From: Slackia sp.
GTDB lineage: Bacteria; Actinomycetota; Coriobacteriia; Coriobacteriales; Eggerthellaceae
NCBI GenBank assembly: GCA_030532315.1
Contig: JAUNLI010000001.1
Span: forward strand, 1-44,910
Direction of reading: 5' to 3'
DNA length: 44,910 nucleotides
Below are positions 16,847-24,427 of this stretch, piece by piece. The notes under the pieces were generated by a model that was given only the letters and a program-made list of their open reading frames with translations, ran no database searches and was not told where the DNA came from. Every line of letters begins with the position of its first letter. Position 1 is the stretch's first letter. The translations under genes and the position numbers were made by a program.

Positions 16847-19786
16847 CTAGGCGAAATAATCGTCGATCATGGCAGCAAGGTCGTATCCGTAGCCTTTAGC
16901 GGCAGCCCATCCGCCGCCGTAAGGATTATCGGGAATGCCGAGCCATTCGACGTACGGAGCAGTGTTGCGCTTCACGTAGGAGAAACGCCCGTCAACGCAC
17001 GGTTGCGCCAAAGGCGCGTTCGAGCCGTATGCCTTCAAATGCTGCGTTTGGGCAAGCAGCCCCTGGGCAACGTTCGAGAAGCGCTCGCCCGCCACACCGC
17101 CGCCCGTCGCCCCCAGGCCGCCGAAATTGAACTGGTCGATCTTCACATCGCCGCCGAAACCCAGCCATCCTGTTTCCTTCATGACCTGGCAGAACAAAAC
17201 CTCAGGCCGCACGCCCTCCGATAATGCCTGGTCATAGAGGGTCGAACAGAAATCGCGCAGAGTTGTCGCGCCGCCGCGGCCCAGGTCGCCTGCGGGATAC
17301 GTTGCGCCAGAGCGCCCGTACGCGGCGACCATGGAATCCACGAGCGCTGCTTTCGAGGCAGACGGAGCACCCATCACCGACTCCAGGCTTTCAATCGCAT
17401 CGGGAACGAAGCGGCCCGACGCATCGAAATAGCAAGGCGCGCCGTCGACGATAGCCCAGCCCGTCACCATGGCTCCCGATGCGGAGAGGTAATACCTGTC
17501 TGCGCCGATTTCAAGCCAGCCCGTTTCCATGACGCCATCGGAGGCCAGGTAATACCATGCACCTCCCACATACAGCCACCCCGTATAAAGCGAACCGTCG
17601 GCGTTGAGGTAAAACCACTTGTCGCCGTCCAAACGCCAGCCGGAAGCGCCCTCGAGCAAACGGCCCGAATCGTCCGCAAGCCACAGCCTGCCTGCGAAAT
17701 CATGGAAGCTGCCCGTCGCCATGGCACCCGAGGCATCGAACCAATACCACGACCCGTCGATCAAGCGCCAGTCTATCGCCATGACGCCCGATCCATCCAG
17801 CCAAAACCACACATCGGAAAGCTTGAGCCAGCCGGTATGCATAGCACCCGAATCGCCGGAGTAGTACCACAGCCCGTCGATGCAATACCAGCCCGTGACC
17901 ATAGCGCATGAATACGGGGCGAAGTAGTACCAGGATCCCCCCAAATACCGCCAGCCCTGAGCGGCACAGCCGTCTTCGAAGTAATACCAAACGCCGTCGA
18001 TCAGCGCCCAACCCGAAACGATATTGCGACCGCTCGGGTCGGCATAGTGCCATTCGCCCGCCTCGTCGAGAATCCACCCCGTGACCATGGCTCCCGAAGA
18101 ATCCAGATAATACCGGTCGCCGCCTGCGGTGATGAAGCCCGTCGCCATAGCGCCCAGCTTGTCGAACCAATACCATGAACCGCCGAGGAATCGCCAGCCT
18201 GTGGCCGCATACGGCCCGTAGTAATGCCAAGTTCCGTCTTCGCATTGCCAACCCGACAAAAGCGCGCCCGATCCGTCGGCCACATAGCGCGCGCCATCTA
18301 CCGTAAACCATCCGACGCTCATGGCGCCCGAATAGGAAAGACGGTATATCGCACCGTTTTGCTCGAGCCATTCGGCGCTATACATCGAGCACGAATCGGG
18401 GTCGAAATAATACCAGGCGCCGTTGATGAACTGCCAGCCCGTCACGGCATGGCCGCGCCCGTCCATCCAATACCACGACCCGTTTGAATACAGCCACTCA
18501 TCGACCACCGGCGCGCCGTCGATCAGATACTGATATGAGTTGCCGTCGGCCACCCAAGAACCGTTCGTGCGCAAACCGTACGATTCGACGATTCCTTGAG
18601 CGTCGGCGCGGCCCATACGCTCAAGCGCCGCCTCGTCGGCGAGCATCGCAGCGTCTTCCTCGTTCGTGATGAAAGCATGCTCGACGATAATGCCCGGAAT
18701 CCCCGCTTTACGCGCATGGCGAATCACGCCGTAATAATCGGCCGTCGAACCGTTTTCATACGAAGATCCCGCCCAATCGCGCACCTTCGTCCCGCGGTCG
18801 GTCAAGCCGAGCGCAACCAGCTCATCGAGAATATTGCGCGCAAGTTCGCCACCTTCTTCATGCGCCTGTTCGTATTTCCAGCTGCTGGCGTTGGGATACC
18901 ACACCTCGGCGCCATGAGCGGAAGGAGATGCCGAATTGATGTGGATGCTCACGAACACGCGCGCGCCGGCCGCAACGGCCCTGTCGACGCGCCCGATCAA
19001 CGAATTGAGCGTCTCGTTGCGACCGCGCGTCATCACCACCTCGACGCCAGCGTATTTCTCCAGTTCGTCTTTGCAATATTGCGCAATCTTCCAATTCAGC
19101 TCGGATTCTTTCAGGCCGTTCGCAACGGCACCCGGATCGCTTCCTCCGTGGCCAGGGTCGAGCGCGATGACGATCTTGCCGCTTTCCGCATGCGCACGTG
19201 ACAGCAAGCTTGCTGTCTGCGTACCGGAATCTGCGCCGTCAAACGACACCGACGCCGCCCCGGCAATCGACGAAGCGCTCTTCAGAGCACCTTCATCGGA
19301 AATCGCATAGACGGAAACAGATTCGCTTTGCGCGCTTCGCCCCAAAGCCTCGATGCCGCTTACTTCAAACGAACACGGACGACCGCCGTCGGCAGAAAAA
19401 TCGACGATACGCTCGTCGACACCGCCCTCGAGAACATAACGCATGCCGTCGAGTACATACGTACCCGATTCTTCGACGGGAAATTCAAACAAGACACCGT
19501 TGCCGCTGCATACGGCCGCCTCGTACGAGAACGCCACGCCGTCTTCGACCCTGGTAAAAGCGGCCGAGGCCGAAGCGATGCATGCCGATTCATCCGACAA
19601 GACCACGACAACGGCCTGGGTTTCGCCGACGTCGAGGTCAGCCTCATCGGCGTATACGAATTCCACCGCCTGAGCACCCTGCTCCGGTTCTGCGGCATAA
19701 GCGCTCGAAAACGAAACACCCGCAGCAAACAGGCATGCAGATATGACCATGAACGAAGCGATGGCAAACGATTTGAAATGCGTCAC
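16847..19786 (-). CDS. Bifunctional autolysin: N-acetylmuramoyl-L-alanine amidase, choline-binding repeats, glucosaminidase
   Basis: A 979-residue exported protein. The signal peptide is 1-31. Residues about 32-200 are an all-beta-like region of unknown type. Residues 205-405 form an Amidase_3 domain: DPGHGGSDPG with His213, Glu227, IHINSA with His282, and VEHAF with the catalytic Glu369. About 18 choline-binding-type repeats follow (about 420-800). The last 150 residues are a glucosaminidase-like domain with the QVMKETGW motif and NFGGLGATGG. It would cut both the stem-peptide amide and the glycan strand. The GTG at 19786 follows GGGAGG by 4 nt; longer in-frame starts lack a signal peptide. 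A promoter candidate lies just upstream. Confidence 0.88.
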   Translation of the reverse strand: MTHFKSFAIASFMVISACLFAAGVSFSSAYAAEPEQGAQAVEFVYADEADLDVGETQAVVVVLSDESACIASASAAFTRVEDGVAFSYEAAVCSGNGVLFEFPVEESGTYVLDGMRYVLEGGVDERIVDFSADGGRPCSFEVSGIEALGRSAQSESVSVYAISDEGALKSASSIAGAASVSFDGADSGTQTASLLSRAHAESGKIVIALDPGHGGSDPGAVANGLKESELNWKIAQYCKDELEKYAGVEVVMTRGRNETLNSLIGRVDRAVAAGARVFVSIHINSASPSAHGAEVWYPNASSWKYEQAHEEGGELARNILDELVALGLTDRGTKVRDWAGSSYENGSTADYYGVIRHARKAGIPGIIVEHAFITNEEDAAMLADEAALERMGRADAQGIVESYGLRTNGSWVADGNSYQYLIDGAPVVDEWLYSNGSWYWMDGRGHAVTGWQFINGAWYYFDPDSCSMYSAEWLEQNGAIYRLSYSGAMSVGWFTVDGARYVADGSGALLSGWQCEDGTWHYYGPYAATGWRFLGGSWYWFDKLGAMATGFITAGGDRYYLDSSGAMVTGWILDEAGEWHYADPSGRNIVSGWALIDGVWYYFEDGCAAQGWRYLGGSWYYFAPYSCAMVTGWYCIDGLWYYSGDSGAMHTGWLKLSDVWFWLDGSGVMAIDWRLIDGSWYWFDASGAMATGSFHDFAGRLWLADDSGRLLEGASGWRLDGDKWFYLNADGSLYTGWLYVGGAWYYLASDGVMETGWLEIGADRYYLSASGAMVTGWAIVDGAPCYFDASGRFVPDAIESLESVMGAPSASKAALVDSMVAAYGRSGATYPAGDLGRGGATTLRDFCSTLYDQALSEGVRPEVLFCQVMKETGWLGFGGDVKIDQFNFGGLGATGGGVAGERFSNVAQGLLAQTQHLKAYGSNAPLAQPCVDGRFSYVKRNTAPYVEWLGIPDNPYGGGWAAAKGYGYDLAAMIDDYFA
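17400..18520 (-). repeat. About 18 tandem GW/choline-binding-type protein repeats
   Basis: About 60-nt coding units between the amidase and glucosaminidase domains, with the same consensus as the neighbouring gene. Some units have DW, GF or GS in place of GW. Confidence 0.85.
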
Positions 19787-19817
19787 GATGCCTCCCGATA
19801 AACGAGAACAGAAAAGC

Positions 19818-19839
19818 GTTCGGATATTGTAGCCCGAAC
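19818..19839 (-). promoter_or_regulatory. Inverted repeat around a candidate -10 of the autolysin gene
   Basis: GTTCGG (19818-19823) and CCGAAC (19834-19839) flank 10 nt containing TACAAT on the minus strand (19826-19831), about 40 nt before the GTG. The arrangement fits a repressor operator over a -10 box. The -35 match (TGCAGA) is poor. Confidence 0.45.
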
Positions 19840-19868
19840 AAGCGCTGCTCTGCACTCCAGAAACAAAG

Positions 19869-19914
19869 CAGGCCCTTCGGTCGGGCAAAGTAATGCCGCA
19901 AACCGTAGGGCCTG
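19869..19914 (-). terminator. Candidate terminator of the lic operon
   Basis: CAGGCCCT pairs with AGGGCCTG, extended by CGG/CCG across one mismatch, with a long loop; the minus-strand downstream side is T-rich (TGCTTTGTTT). It lies after the last lic-operon gene and before the autolysin promoter. Confidence 0.5.
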
Positions 19915-20045
19915 AACAAAAAACAGAAACCGTCCGTCGATCGAAACCAGCCTATCAATATAAGGTCCGCCAGGCAAAAATCCGAATCCGCAAAGTAAAA
20001 CATCATGGACAAACAGGCCGAAAGGCCGATTCTCACCTGTCCCGA

Positions 20046-20321
20046 CTAGCCCAGATAACGTTTCACCATGCCTTTGCCGAAATCGTTCATGCGATAGAAA
20101 ACAACCAGTTCGCCAGCATCATCGAGGGCACATCGCGTCTCATCGAGGATGCCGTTTTCTTTCGCGGTGGCAAGAGCTTCTTCAACATCGCGCCGCGTGA
20201 GCATCTTGTAATCGCCGTAATCAGGCGCAAGCGCAGACACGACACCTTCCGCGCAATCCTCGCGGCCGTCGACGAAATGCTCGATGATCGCGTAATGCAA
20301 AGGAACCAATGCGTTGCCCAT
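20046..20321 (-). CDS. Small conserved-looking protein of the lic operon
   Basis: A 91-residue soluble protein (MGNALVPLHYAIIEHF...) with alternating helical stretches and a DYKMLTRRDVEEALATAKE segment that could be a winged-helix-like fold. I do not recognise a family. It starts 3 nt after the transporter stop with GAGGG upstream, so it is translationally coupled to the candidate choline transporter, which supports it being a real gene. It could be a regulator of the operon or an accessory of the transporter; both are guesses. Confidence 0.7.
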   Translation of the reverse strand: MGNALVPLHYAIIEHFVDGREDCAEGVVSALAPDYGDYKMLTRRDVEEALATAKENGILDETRCALDDAGELVVFYRMNDFGKGMVKRYLG

Positions 20322-20324
20322 GAC

Positions 20325-21434
20325 CTAGCCCTCTTTCTTGTTCGAGCGAAGCAACTGCACAGGATTCACCGCGATGCAGAAAATGCCCGCAACCATAATC
20401 AGCGCGCCGACCCACTGCACGACAGACAGCGGCGGATAATCGGCCGCCATGCCGCCGATATTGCACAGGCCCATAAGAACCCAGATGAAGAACGGCCCCC
20501 AGAATGCATACATGCCGTTGCATGCCATGCCGAGCGCCGTTCCGCACATCGAATTGCCCTTGTACCAGAAGGAAAACGCCGGCATGGCGAAAAAGCCCGA
20601 TATCAAAAAGAACAGAAGCGCCGGACTCGTAGCTGCAGCGCCCGCGACGGCAGGCAACACGTCGATGCCGCCGCCAAAGGCCATAAGCAGGGGAAACACC
20701 ACGAAAAGCTCGAGGACGCCCGCCGTAACCTGGCGGATGGCAATGCCGATGCGATAATCAATCAGAATGGTGCCGAAGCCGGCCACACACCCTTCGAAAC
20801 CCCAACCGAACGCCGCGAGAAACGCGAAGAAGCAGCCCAGAAGCGCCTCGGGGCCCATGGCCGCAAAACTCGTGCCGCCGATAAGCGCCGCCGCGAACAG
20901 GCATATTGCAATGCCCGCAACCTTATGGGGTTCAAGGCCCTGCTTGAACAGAACGCGCCCCAAGACGGCGCCGATCGCGCAGTTCAAGGCGGCGATGGGA
21001 ACGATGACGCCGGGATTGCCCGCGGCAGCGGCCGAATTGAGCGCAACCACATAAGCAATCGTGGCAAACGGCCCGCCGATCGCCGCGCACAGCATCATGA
21101 CAAGGCCGGGCCTTGTTTTCACCGTCTTCAGCAAATCGCCCATCTGGCGGTTTTTCGCGCACACGGCCATCGACCAGACGCCGCTGATAAGGTCGTTGAT
21201 GCCCGCAGCAAGCGCAGCCAAAGCGAACGTGACGACAAACGCGCTCAGCGCCGCCTGCCCCTCGCCCCATTCAAGACCCGCAAACCACGAACCCCACACG
21301 CCCTGCGTCTGCGCAAGGGTCAGAAAGCCCGTATACAACCCGTAGCACACGCCCGAAGCCATCGCGAATGCCAAACCGCGCATGAAATACGTTTTCCTGC
21401 GCTGTTCGCGAAGCTGCATAACACGCTGTTCCAC
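20325..21434 (-). CDS. DMT-superfamily transporter, candidate choline permease (LicB-like)
   Basis: A 369-residue membrane protein with about ten helices and the internal duplication expected of drug/metabolite transporters (for example FAMASGVCYGLYTGF in the first half and GTALGMACNGMYAFWG in the second). LicB choline permeases belong to this superfamily, and the gene follows the LicC/LicA fusion in the same direction, so choline uptake is the likely role (inference). The GTG at 21434 is preceded by GCGGGGA; an ATG at 21419 is possible. The open frame continues far upstream but the added residues are non-hydrophobic and overlap the upstream gene. Confidence 0.75.
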   Translation of the reverse strand: MEQRVMQLREQRRKTYFMRGLAFAMASGVCYGLYTGFLTLAQTQGVWGSWFAGLEWGEGQAALSAFVVTFALAALAAGINDLISGVWSMAVCAKNRQMGDLLKTVKTRPGLVMMLCAAIGGPFATIAYVVALNSAAAAGNPGVIVPIAALNCAIGAVLGRVLFKQGLEPHKVAGIAICLFAAALIGGTSFAAMGPEALLGCFFAFLAAFGWGFEGCVAGFGTILIDYRIGIAIRQVTAGVLELFVVFPLLMAFGGGIDVLPAVAGAAATSPALLFFLISGFFAMPAFSFWYKGNSMCGTALGMACNGMYAFWGPFFIWVLMGLCNIGGMAADYPPLSVVQWVGALIMVAGIFCIAVNPVQLLRSNKKEG

Positions 21435-21574
21435 AATTCCCCGCTTTCCTTCGTTTTCCCACGCCCTGACGGCTCTCGCGCCCCAGCCGCACGCCGCCGC
21501 AAAACACACTGGGCCAAAGGTGTCGTTGCAACGCAAAAGACCTGTTCGCAACAACCGAAACGCCCCGCGCCGTC

Positions 21575-23356
21575 CTACGCCTCCGACACGCCCGTTTCGT
21601 ACCACGCAAGCGTCTTTTCGAGATACTCCGCCGCATACCGGTAATAGATATAGAGCCATTCGCCCACGCATTCGCCCTGCGCCTCTTTCAGCAACGACCA
21701 CACATACCAGCACCAACCCGCAAGCGCCACATAGGCGAAGTTGTGACGAAGCTCCTCAAACGTCGGCGTGCGACCGAAATAAAACGCCAGCGCCTCTTTC
21801 GCCTGCTCGAAACTCAGCTCGCAGCACACCGTGAACGTACCGAAGTCGCTCGCGTAATCGGCCATGCCCGAATATTCCCAGTCGATCAGATACATCTTGT
21901 CGTGCTCATCGATCAGGAAATTGAGCGAGAAGAAATCATTATGCGTCAGGCAGCGACGCGCCTGATCGGCATCGGCGAAACGCTTCAAACGCGCTGCAGC
22001 ATCGGCCATTTCGGCAAAGCCCGCAATGTCGATCCTGCCTTTGATTTCCTTCAGATAGGACGTGTATTTCTGCGATTCTTCGTAGAAATCGAACGTGCGC
22101 TGCGTTTTCATCGGAGACGCATGCAGCGTATGCGCCATCTCCATCGCACGCCTGAGCTGGCCGGGATCGTTCGGGTCGAGCTGGCGCGCATGAGCGACGA
22201 AACGCGAAATCTTCCACCCCTGCGCGGGGTCTTCGAAAATATAGGTATCGTCAAGCCCGAGGTCTTTCGCCAGCGACTGCGCCACCAATTCGGCCTCGCG
22301 ATCGATAATCAAATCGGTGCCAACGCCCGGATGACGATAGACGTATTCGTCGTCGCCCACGGCGAAATGGCACGACAGATTCGTCAGGCCCTGCTTCAAC
22401 GGGTAGACGTCATGGATATCGTCGACATCACAACCCAGGACGGCAACGATGTTGTCGAAAACCTCGGAATCGACGTTGCGCAGGAAATACGGATCGAAGT
22501 CGCGCAGCTCGTCGAGCGAGTCGAATTCGTTGATCACTCCGCTTTCGTAAGCACGCACCACCATGTCGAACTCTTTGATATGGTCGACATAGATTTCCTC
22601 CCAGAGCTTTCCCGCCGTGGCAGGAAGGTCGTATTCCTCTTCCAGAATTTCGACGAACCTATGCGAGAAGGCGCGATCGAAATATACATGGCCCAGCATG
22701 ATCTGCGCATCATGCCCGCCGACGCTCACCGCTTCGATGCATCCGCCCGCACCCTGCTTGATGCACCATTCCTCGGTTTCGCCCTCCACGAAAACGGATG
22801 CATAAAACGCCTTGTAGACATAGGGTTCGAAGGGGTTGACCGTGAAATAGTCGTCCGACGAGCAGACGTACGTGTTGCCGAGCTTCTCGCGCACGGCCAT
22901 CAGCGACGAATTGTTGTTGCGCGATGCGTATTCGTCGTTGACCACGATTTTCACGCCGAATTGGCGTTCAAGGTAGAAGAAATGCTCTTTTTTGTAACCC
23001 ACCACCACGGTGATGTCGGTTATGCCCGCCTCTTGCAGCTGGCGGATCTGGCGCTCGATCAAAACCTCGCCTCGAACGACGAGCAGGCCTTTGGGCTTCT
23101 CATAGGAAATAGGCGCGAAGCGCGACGAGAGACCCGCGGCCATAATCACGGCGTTTTCCACCTTGTACGCGCCAAGCTCTTGCAAGCCATGCGGCGTCGG
23201 CGCATAGCCCTCGACCAGACCCTTGTCTGCGAGGCTTTTCAGCGCACCGTTCACGCTTCCCAAAGAAATTCCCGTCGCGGCTGCCAGCGCGCGCTGATTT
23301 TCGCAAGGCTTCAGTACAAGCGTCTTGAGCGCCTTGAATTCGTTTTCCGTCAGCAA
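21575..23356 (-). CDS. Winged-helix / phosphocholine cytidylyltransferase / choline kinase fusion (LicC-LicA)
   Basis: A 593-residue three-part protein. Residues 1-60 look like a MarR-type winged helix (NQRALAAATGISLGSVNGAL). Residues 68-300 are a nucleotidyltransferase: MAAGLSSRFAP at 72-82 and KPKGLL at 87-92 match LicC, which makes CDP-choline. Residues 310-590 are a choline/ethanolamine kinase: HNDFFSLN with His472, Asp474 and Asn479, then IDWEYS with Asp492, as in LicA. It would phosphorylate choline and activate it for LicD. A TTG at 23356, 4 nt after GGGGAGGGG, is the best start; ATG/GTG codons up to 23416 lack such a site. The N-terminal DNA-binding fold suggests self-regulation through the upstream inverted repeat. 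Confidence 0.9.
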   Translation of the reverse strand: MLTENEFKALKTLVLKPCENQRALAAATGISLGSVNGALKSLADKGLVEGYAPTPHGLQELGAYKVENAVIMAAGLSSRFAPISYEKPKGLLVVRGEVLIERQIRQLQEAGITDITVVVGYKKEHFFYLERQFGVKIVVNDEYASRNNNSSLMAVREKLGNTYVCSSDDYFTVNPFEPYVYKAFYASVFVEGETEEWCIKQGAGGCIEAVSVGGHDAQIMLGHVYFDRAFSHRFVEILEEEYDLPATAGKLWEEIYVDHIKEFDMVVRAYESGVINEFDSLDELRDFDPYFLRNVDSEVFDNIVAVLGCDVDDIHDVYPLKQGLTNLSCHFAVGDDEYVYRHPGVGTDLIIDREAELVAQSLAKDLGLDDTYIFEDPAQGWKISRFVAHARQLDPNDPGQLRRAMEMAHTLHASPMKTQRTFDFYEESQKYTSYLKEIKGRIDIAGFAEMADAAARLKRFADADQARRCLTHNDFFSLNFLIDEHDKMYLIDWEYSGMADYASDFGTFTVCCELSFEQAKEALAFYFGRTPTFEELRHNFAYVALAGWCWYVWSLLKEAQGECVGEWLYIYYRYAAEYLEKTLAWYETGVSEA

Positions 23357-23408
23357 GAAACCCCTCCCCGTATTCACCATCACAACGGTCCGCCTGATTC
23401 GAACCATT

Positions 23409-23447
23409 ATGTTCAATTTTTCTTGAAGATATCATTACTTTGAACAT
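23409..23447. promoter_or_regulatory. Inverted repeat in the lic/tag divergent region
   Basis: ATGTTCAA (23409-23416) and TTGAACAT (23440-23447) form a perfect 8-nt inverted repeat separated by 23 AT-rich nt, about 50 nt upstream of the LicC-LicA start. CATAAT on the minus strand (23406-23411) overlaps one arm as a possible -10. It is a candidate operator, perhaps for the winged helix of the fusion protein. Confidence 0.5.
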
Positions 23448-23580
23448 ACGTAAATATGACGCGGATTTTGCACACAAGCAACCCCGAAATCAGCGCCCAG
23501 GCGGCAACGGACAATCGGCCGAGGGGTGCAGGAAGGCGAAGCTCTTTCGATGGAGAACACGGGCCTTGCGCGCCATGAGG

Positions 23581-23586
23581 TATAAT
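23581..23586 (+). promoter_or_regulatory. Candidate -10 box for the TagGH export operon
   Basis: A perfect TATAAT lies about 50 nt before the exporter permease ATG. No matching -35 at 16-18 nt, so an activator may be needed or the call is wrong. Confidence 0.35.
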
Positions 23587-23636
23587 TTCGGTTCGTTTGT
23601 ATTCCGACGGACTATCAAGAAAGTCACAGGTACGCC

Positions 23637-24419
23637 ATGTCCCACGCGATAAACAAGGCAACCTTGAAACGCAACTGGTTCACCATTTCCTCGCTCGTCT
23701 CGAAAGACTTCAAGCTCAAATACCGCCGAAGCGCCCTGGGCGTGGTATGGTCGGTGCTCAATCCCCTGCTCATGATGATCGTCTTGAGCGCGGTGTTCAG
23801 CACGTTCTTCCGATTCGACATTCCTAACTATCCGCTCTACATCATCCTGGGAAACACCTTGTTCGCCCTGATGTCGGAGTCCACGACGGGCGCCATGTGG
23901 TCTATCCTCGACTCGTCGTCGTTGATTAAAAAGGTGCGCATCGAAAAGCTCATCTTCCCGATCGAAAAGGTACTCTTCCAGCTGGTCAACTTCTGCATTT
24001 CGCTGATCGCGGTGGCCATCGTCATGGTGTATTTCCAGGTTGCCCCCAGCTTGAGCCTGCTTATGCTTCCTGTGCTGCTTTTGTTCGTGGTGCTGTTCAG
24101 CGCAGGTCTCGGCATGGCGCTTTCTGCCCTGGCAGTATTCTTCCGCGACGTGTGCCATCTGTGGAGCGTGGTGATCACCGCATGGACTTACGCCACACCG
24201 CTGTTCTATCCGGTCGTGGTGCTGCCCGATTGGATGATGCCCATCATGGAGCTTAACCCCATGTATCACTATGTGTCGTATTTCCGCCAGCTTCTGCTTG
24301 ACGGCACGGTGCCAGGCCTCCAGGAAAACCTGCTGTGCCTCGGCATGGCCGTGGTCACCTTCGCCATCGGCCTGCTCATTTTCAAGAAGAGCGAAAAGAA
24401 GTTCATCCTCTACGTTTAG
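23637..24419 (+). CDS. tagG: ABC-2 polysaccharide/teichoic acid export permease (TagG/Wzm-like)
   Basis: A 260-residue permease with the typical cytoplasmic start (LVSKDFKLKYRRSALGVVWSVLNPLL) and six hydrophobic segments, ending KKSEKKFILYV. This is the TagG/Wzm/RfbA family, which exports complete undecaprenyl-linked polymers with a cognate ATPase, encoded 8 nt downstream. The ATG at 23637 has ACAGG upstream. Its substrate is inferred to be the polymer made by the surrounding glycosyltransferases and glycerophosphotransferase. Confidence 0.92.
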   Translation: MSHAINKATLKRNWFTISSLVSKDFKLKYRRSALGVVWSVLNPLLMMIVLSAVFSTFFRFDIPNYPLYIILGNTLFALMSESTTGAMWSILDSSSLIKKVRIEKLIFPIEKVLFQLVNFCISLIAVAIVMVYFQVAPSLSLLMLPVLLLFVVLFSAGLGMALSALAVFFRDVCHLWSVVITAWTYATPLFYPVVVLPDWMMPIMELNPMYHYVSYFRQLLLDGTVPGLQENLLCLGMAVVTFAIGLLIFKKSEKKFILYV

Positions 24420-24427
24420 GAGAAGCC

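Noticed and set aside
15518-17224. Long plus-strand open frame across the repeat genes
   Set aside because: It is antisense to two well-defined secreted proteins and spans their intergenic gap, which a real gene would not need to do.
15085-18520. Regular 60-nt periodicity considered as a CRISPR array or DNA satellite
   Set aside because: The repeats are coding, vary at third positions and follow the GW choline-binding consensus.
21743-23443. Long plus-strand frame opposite LicC-LicA
   Set aside because: No motifs, and the opposite strand encodes a complete, recognisable enzyme.
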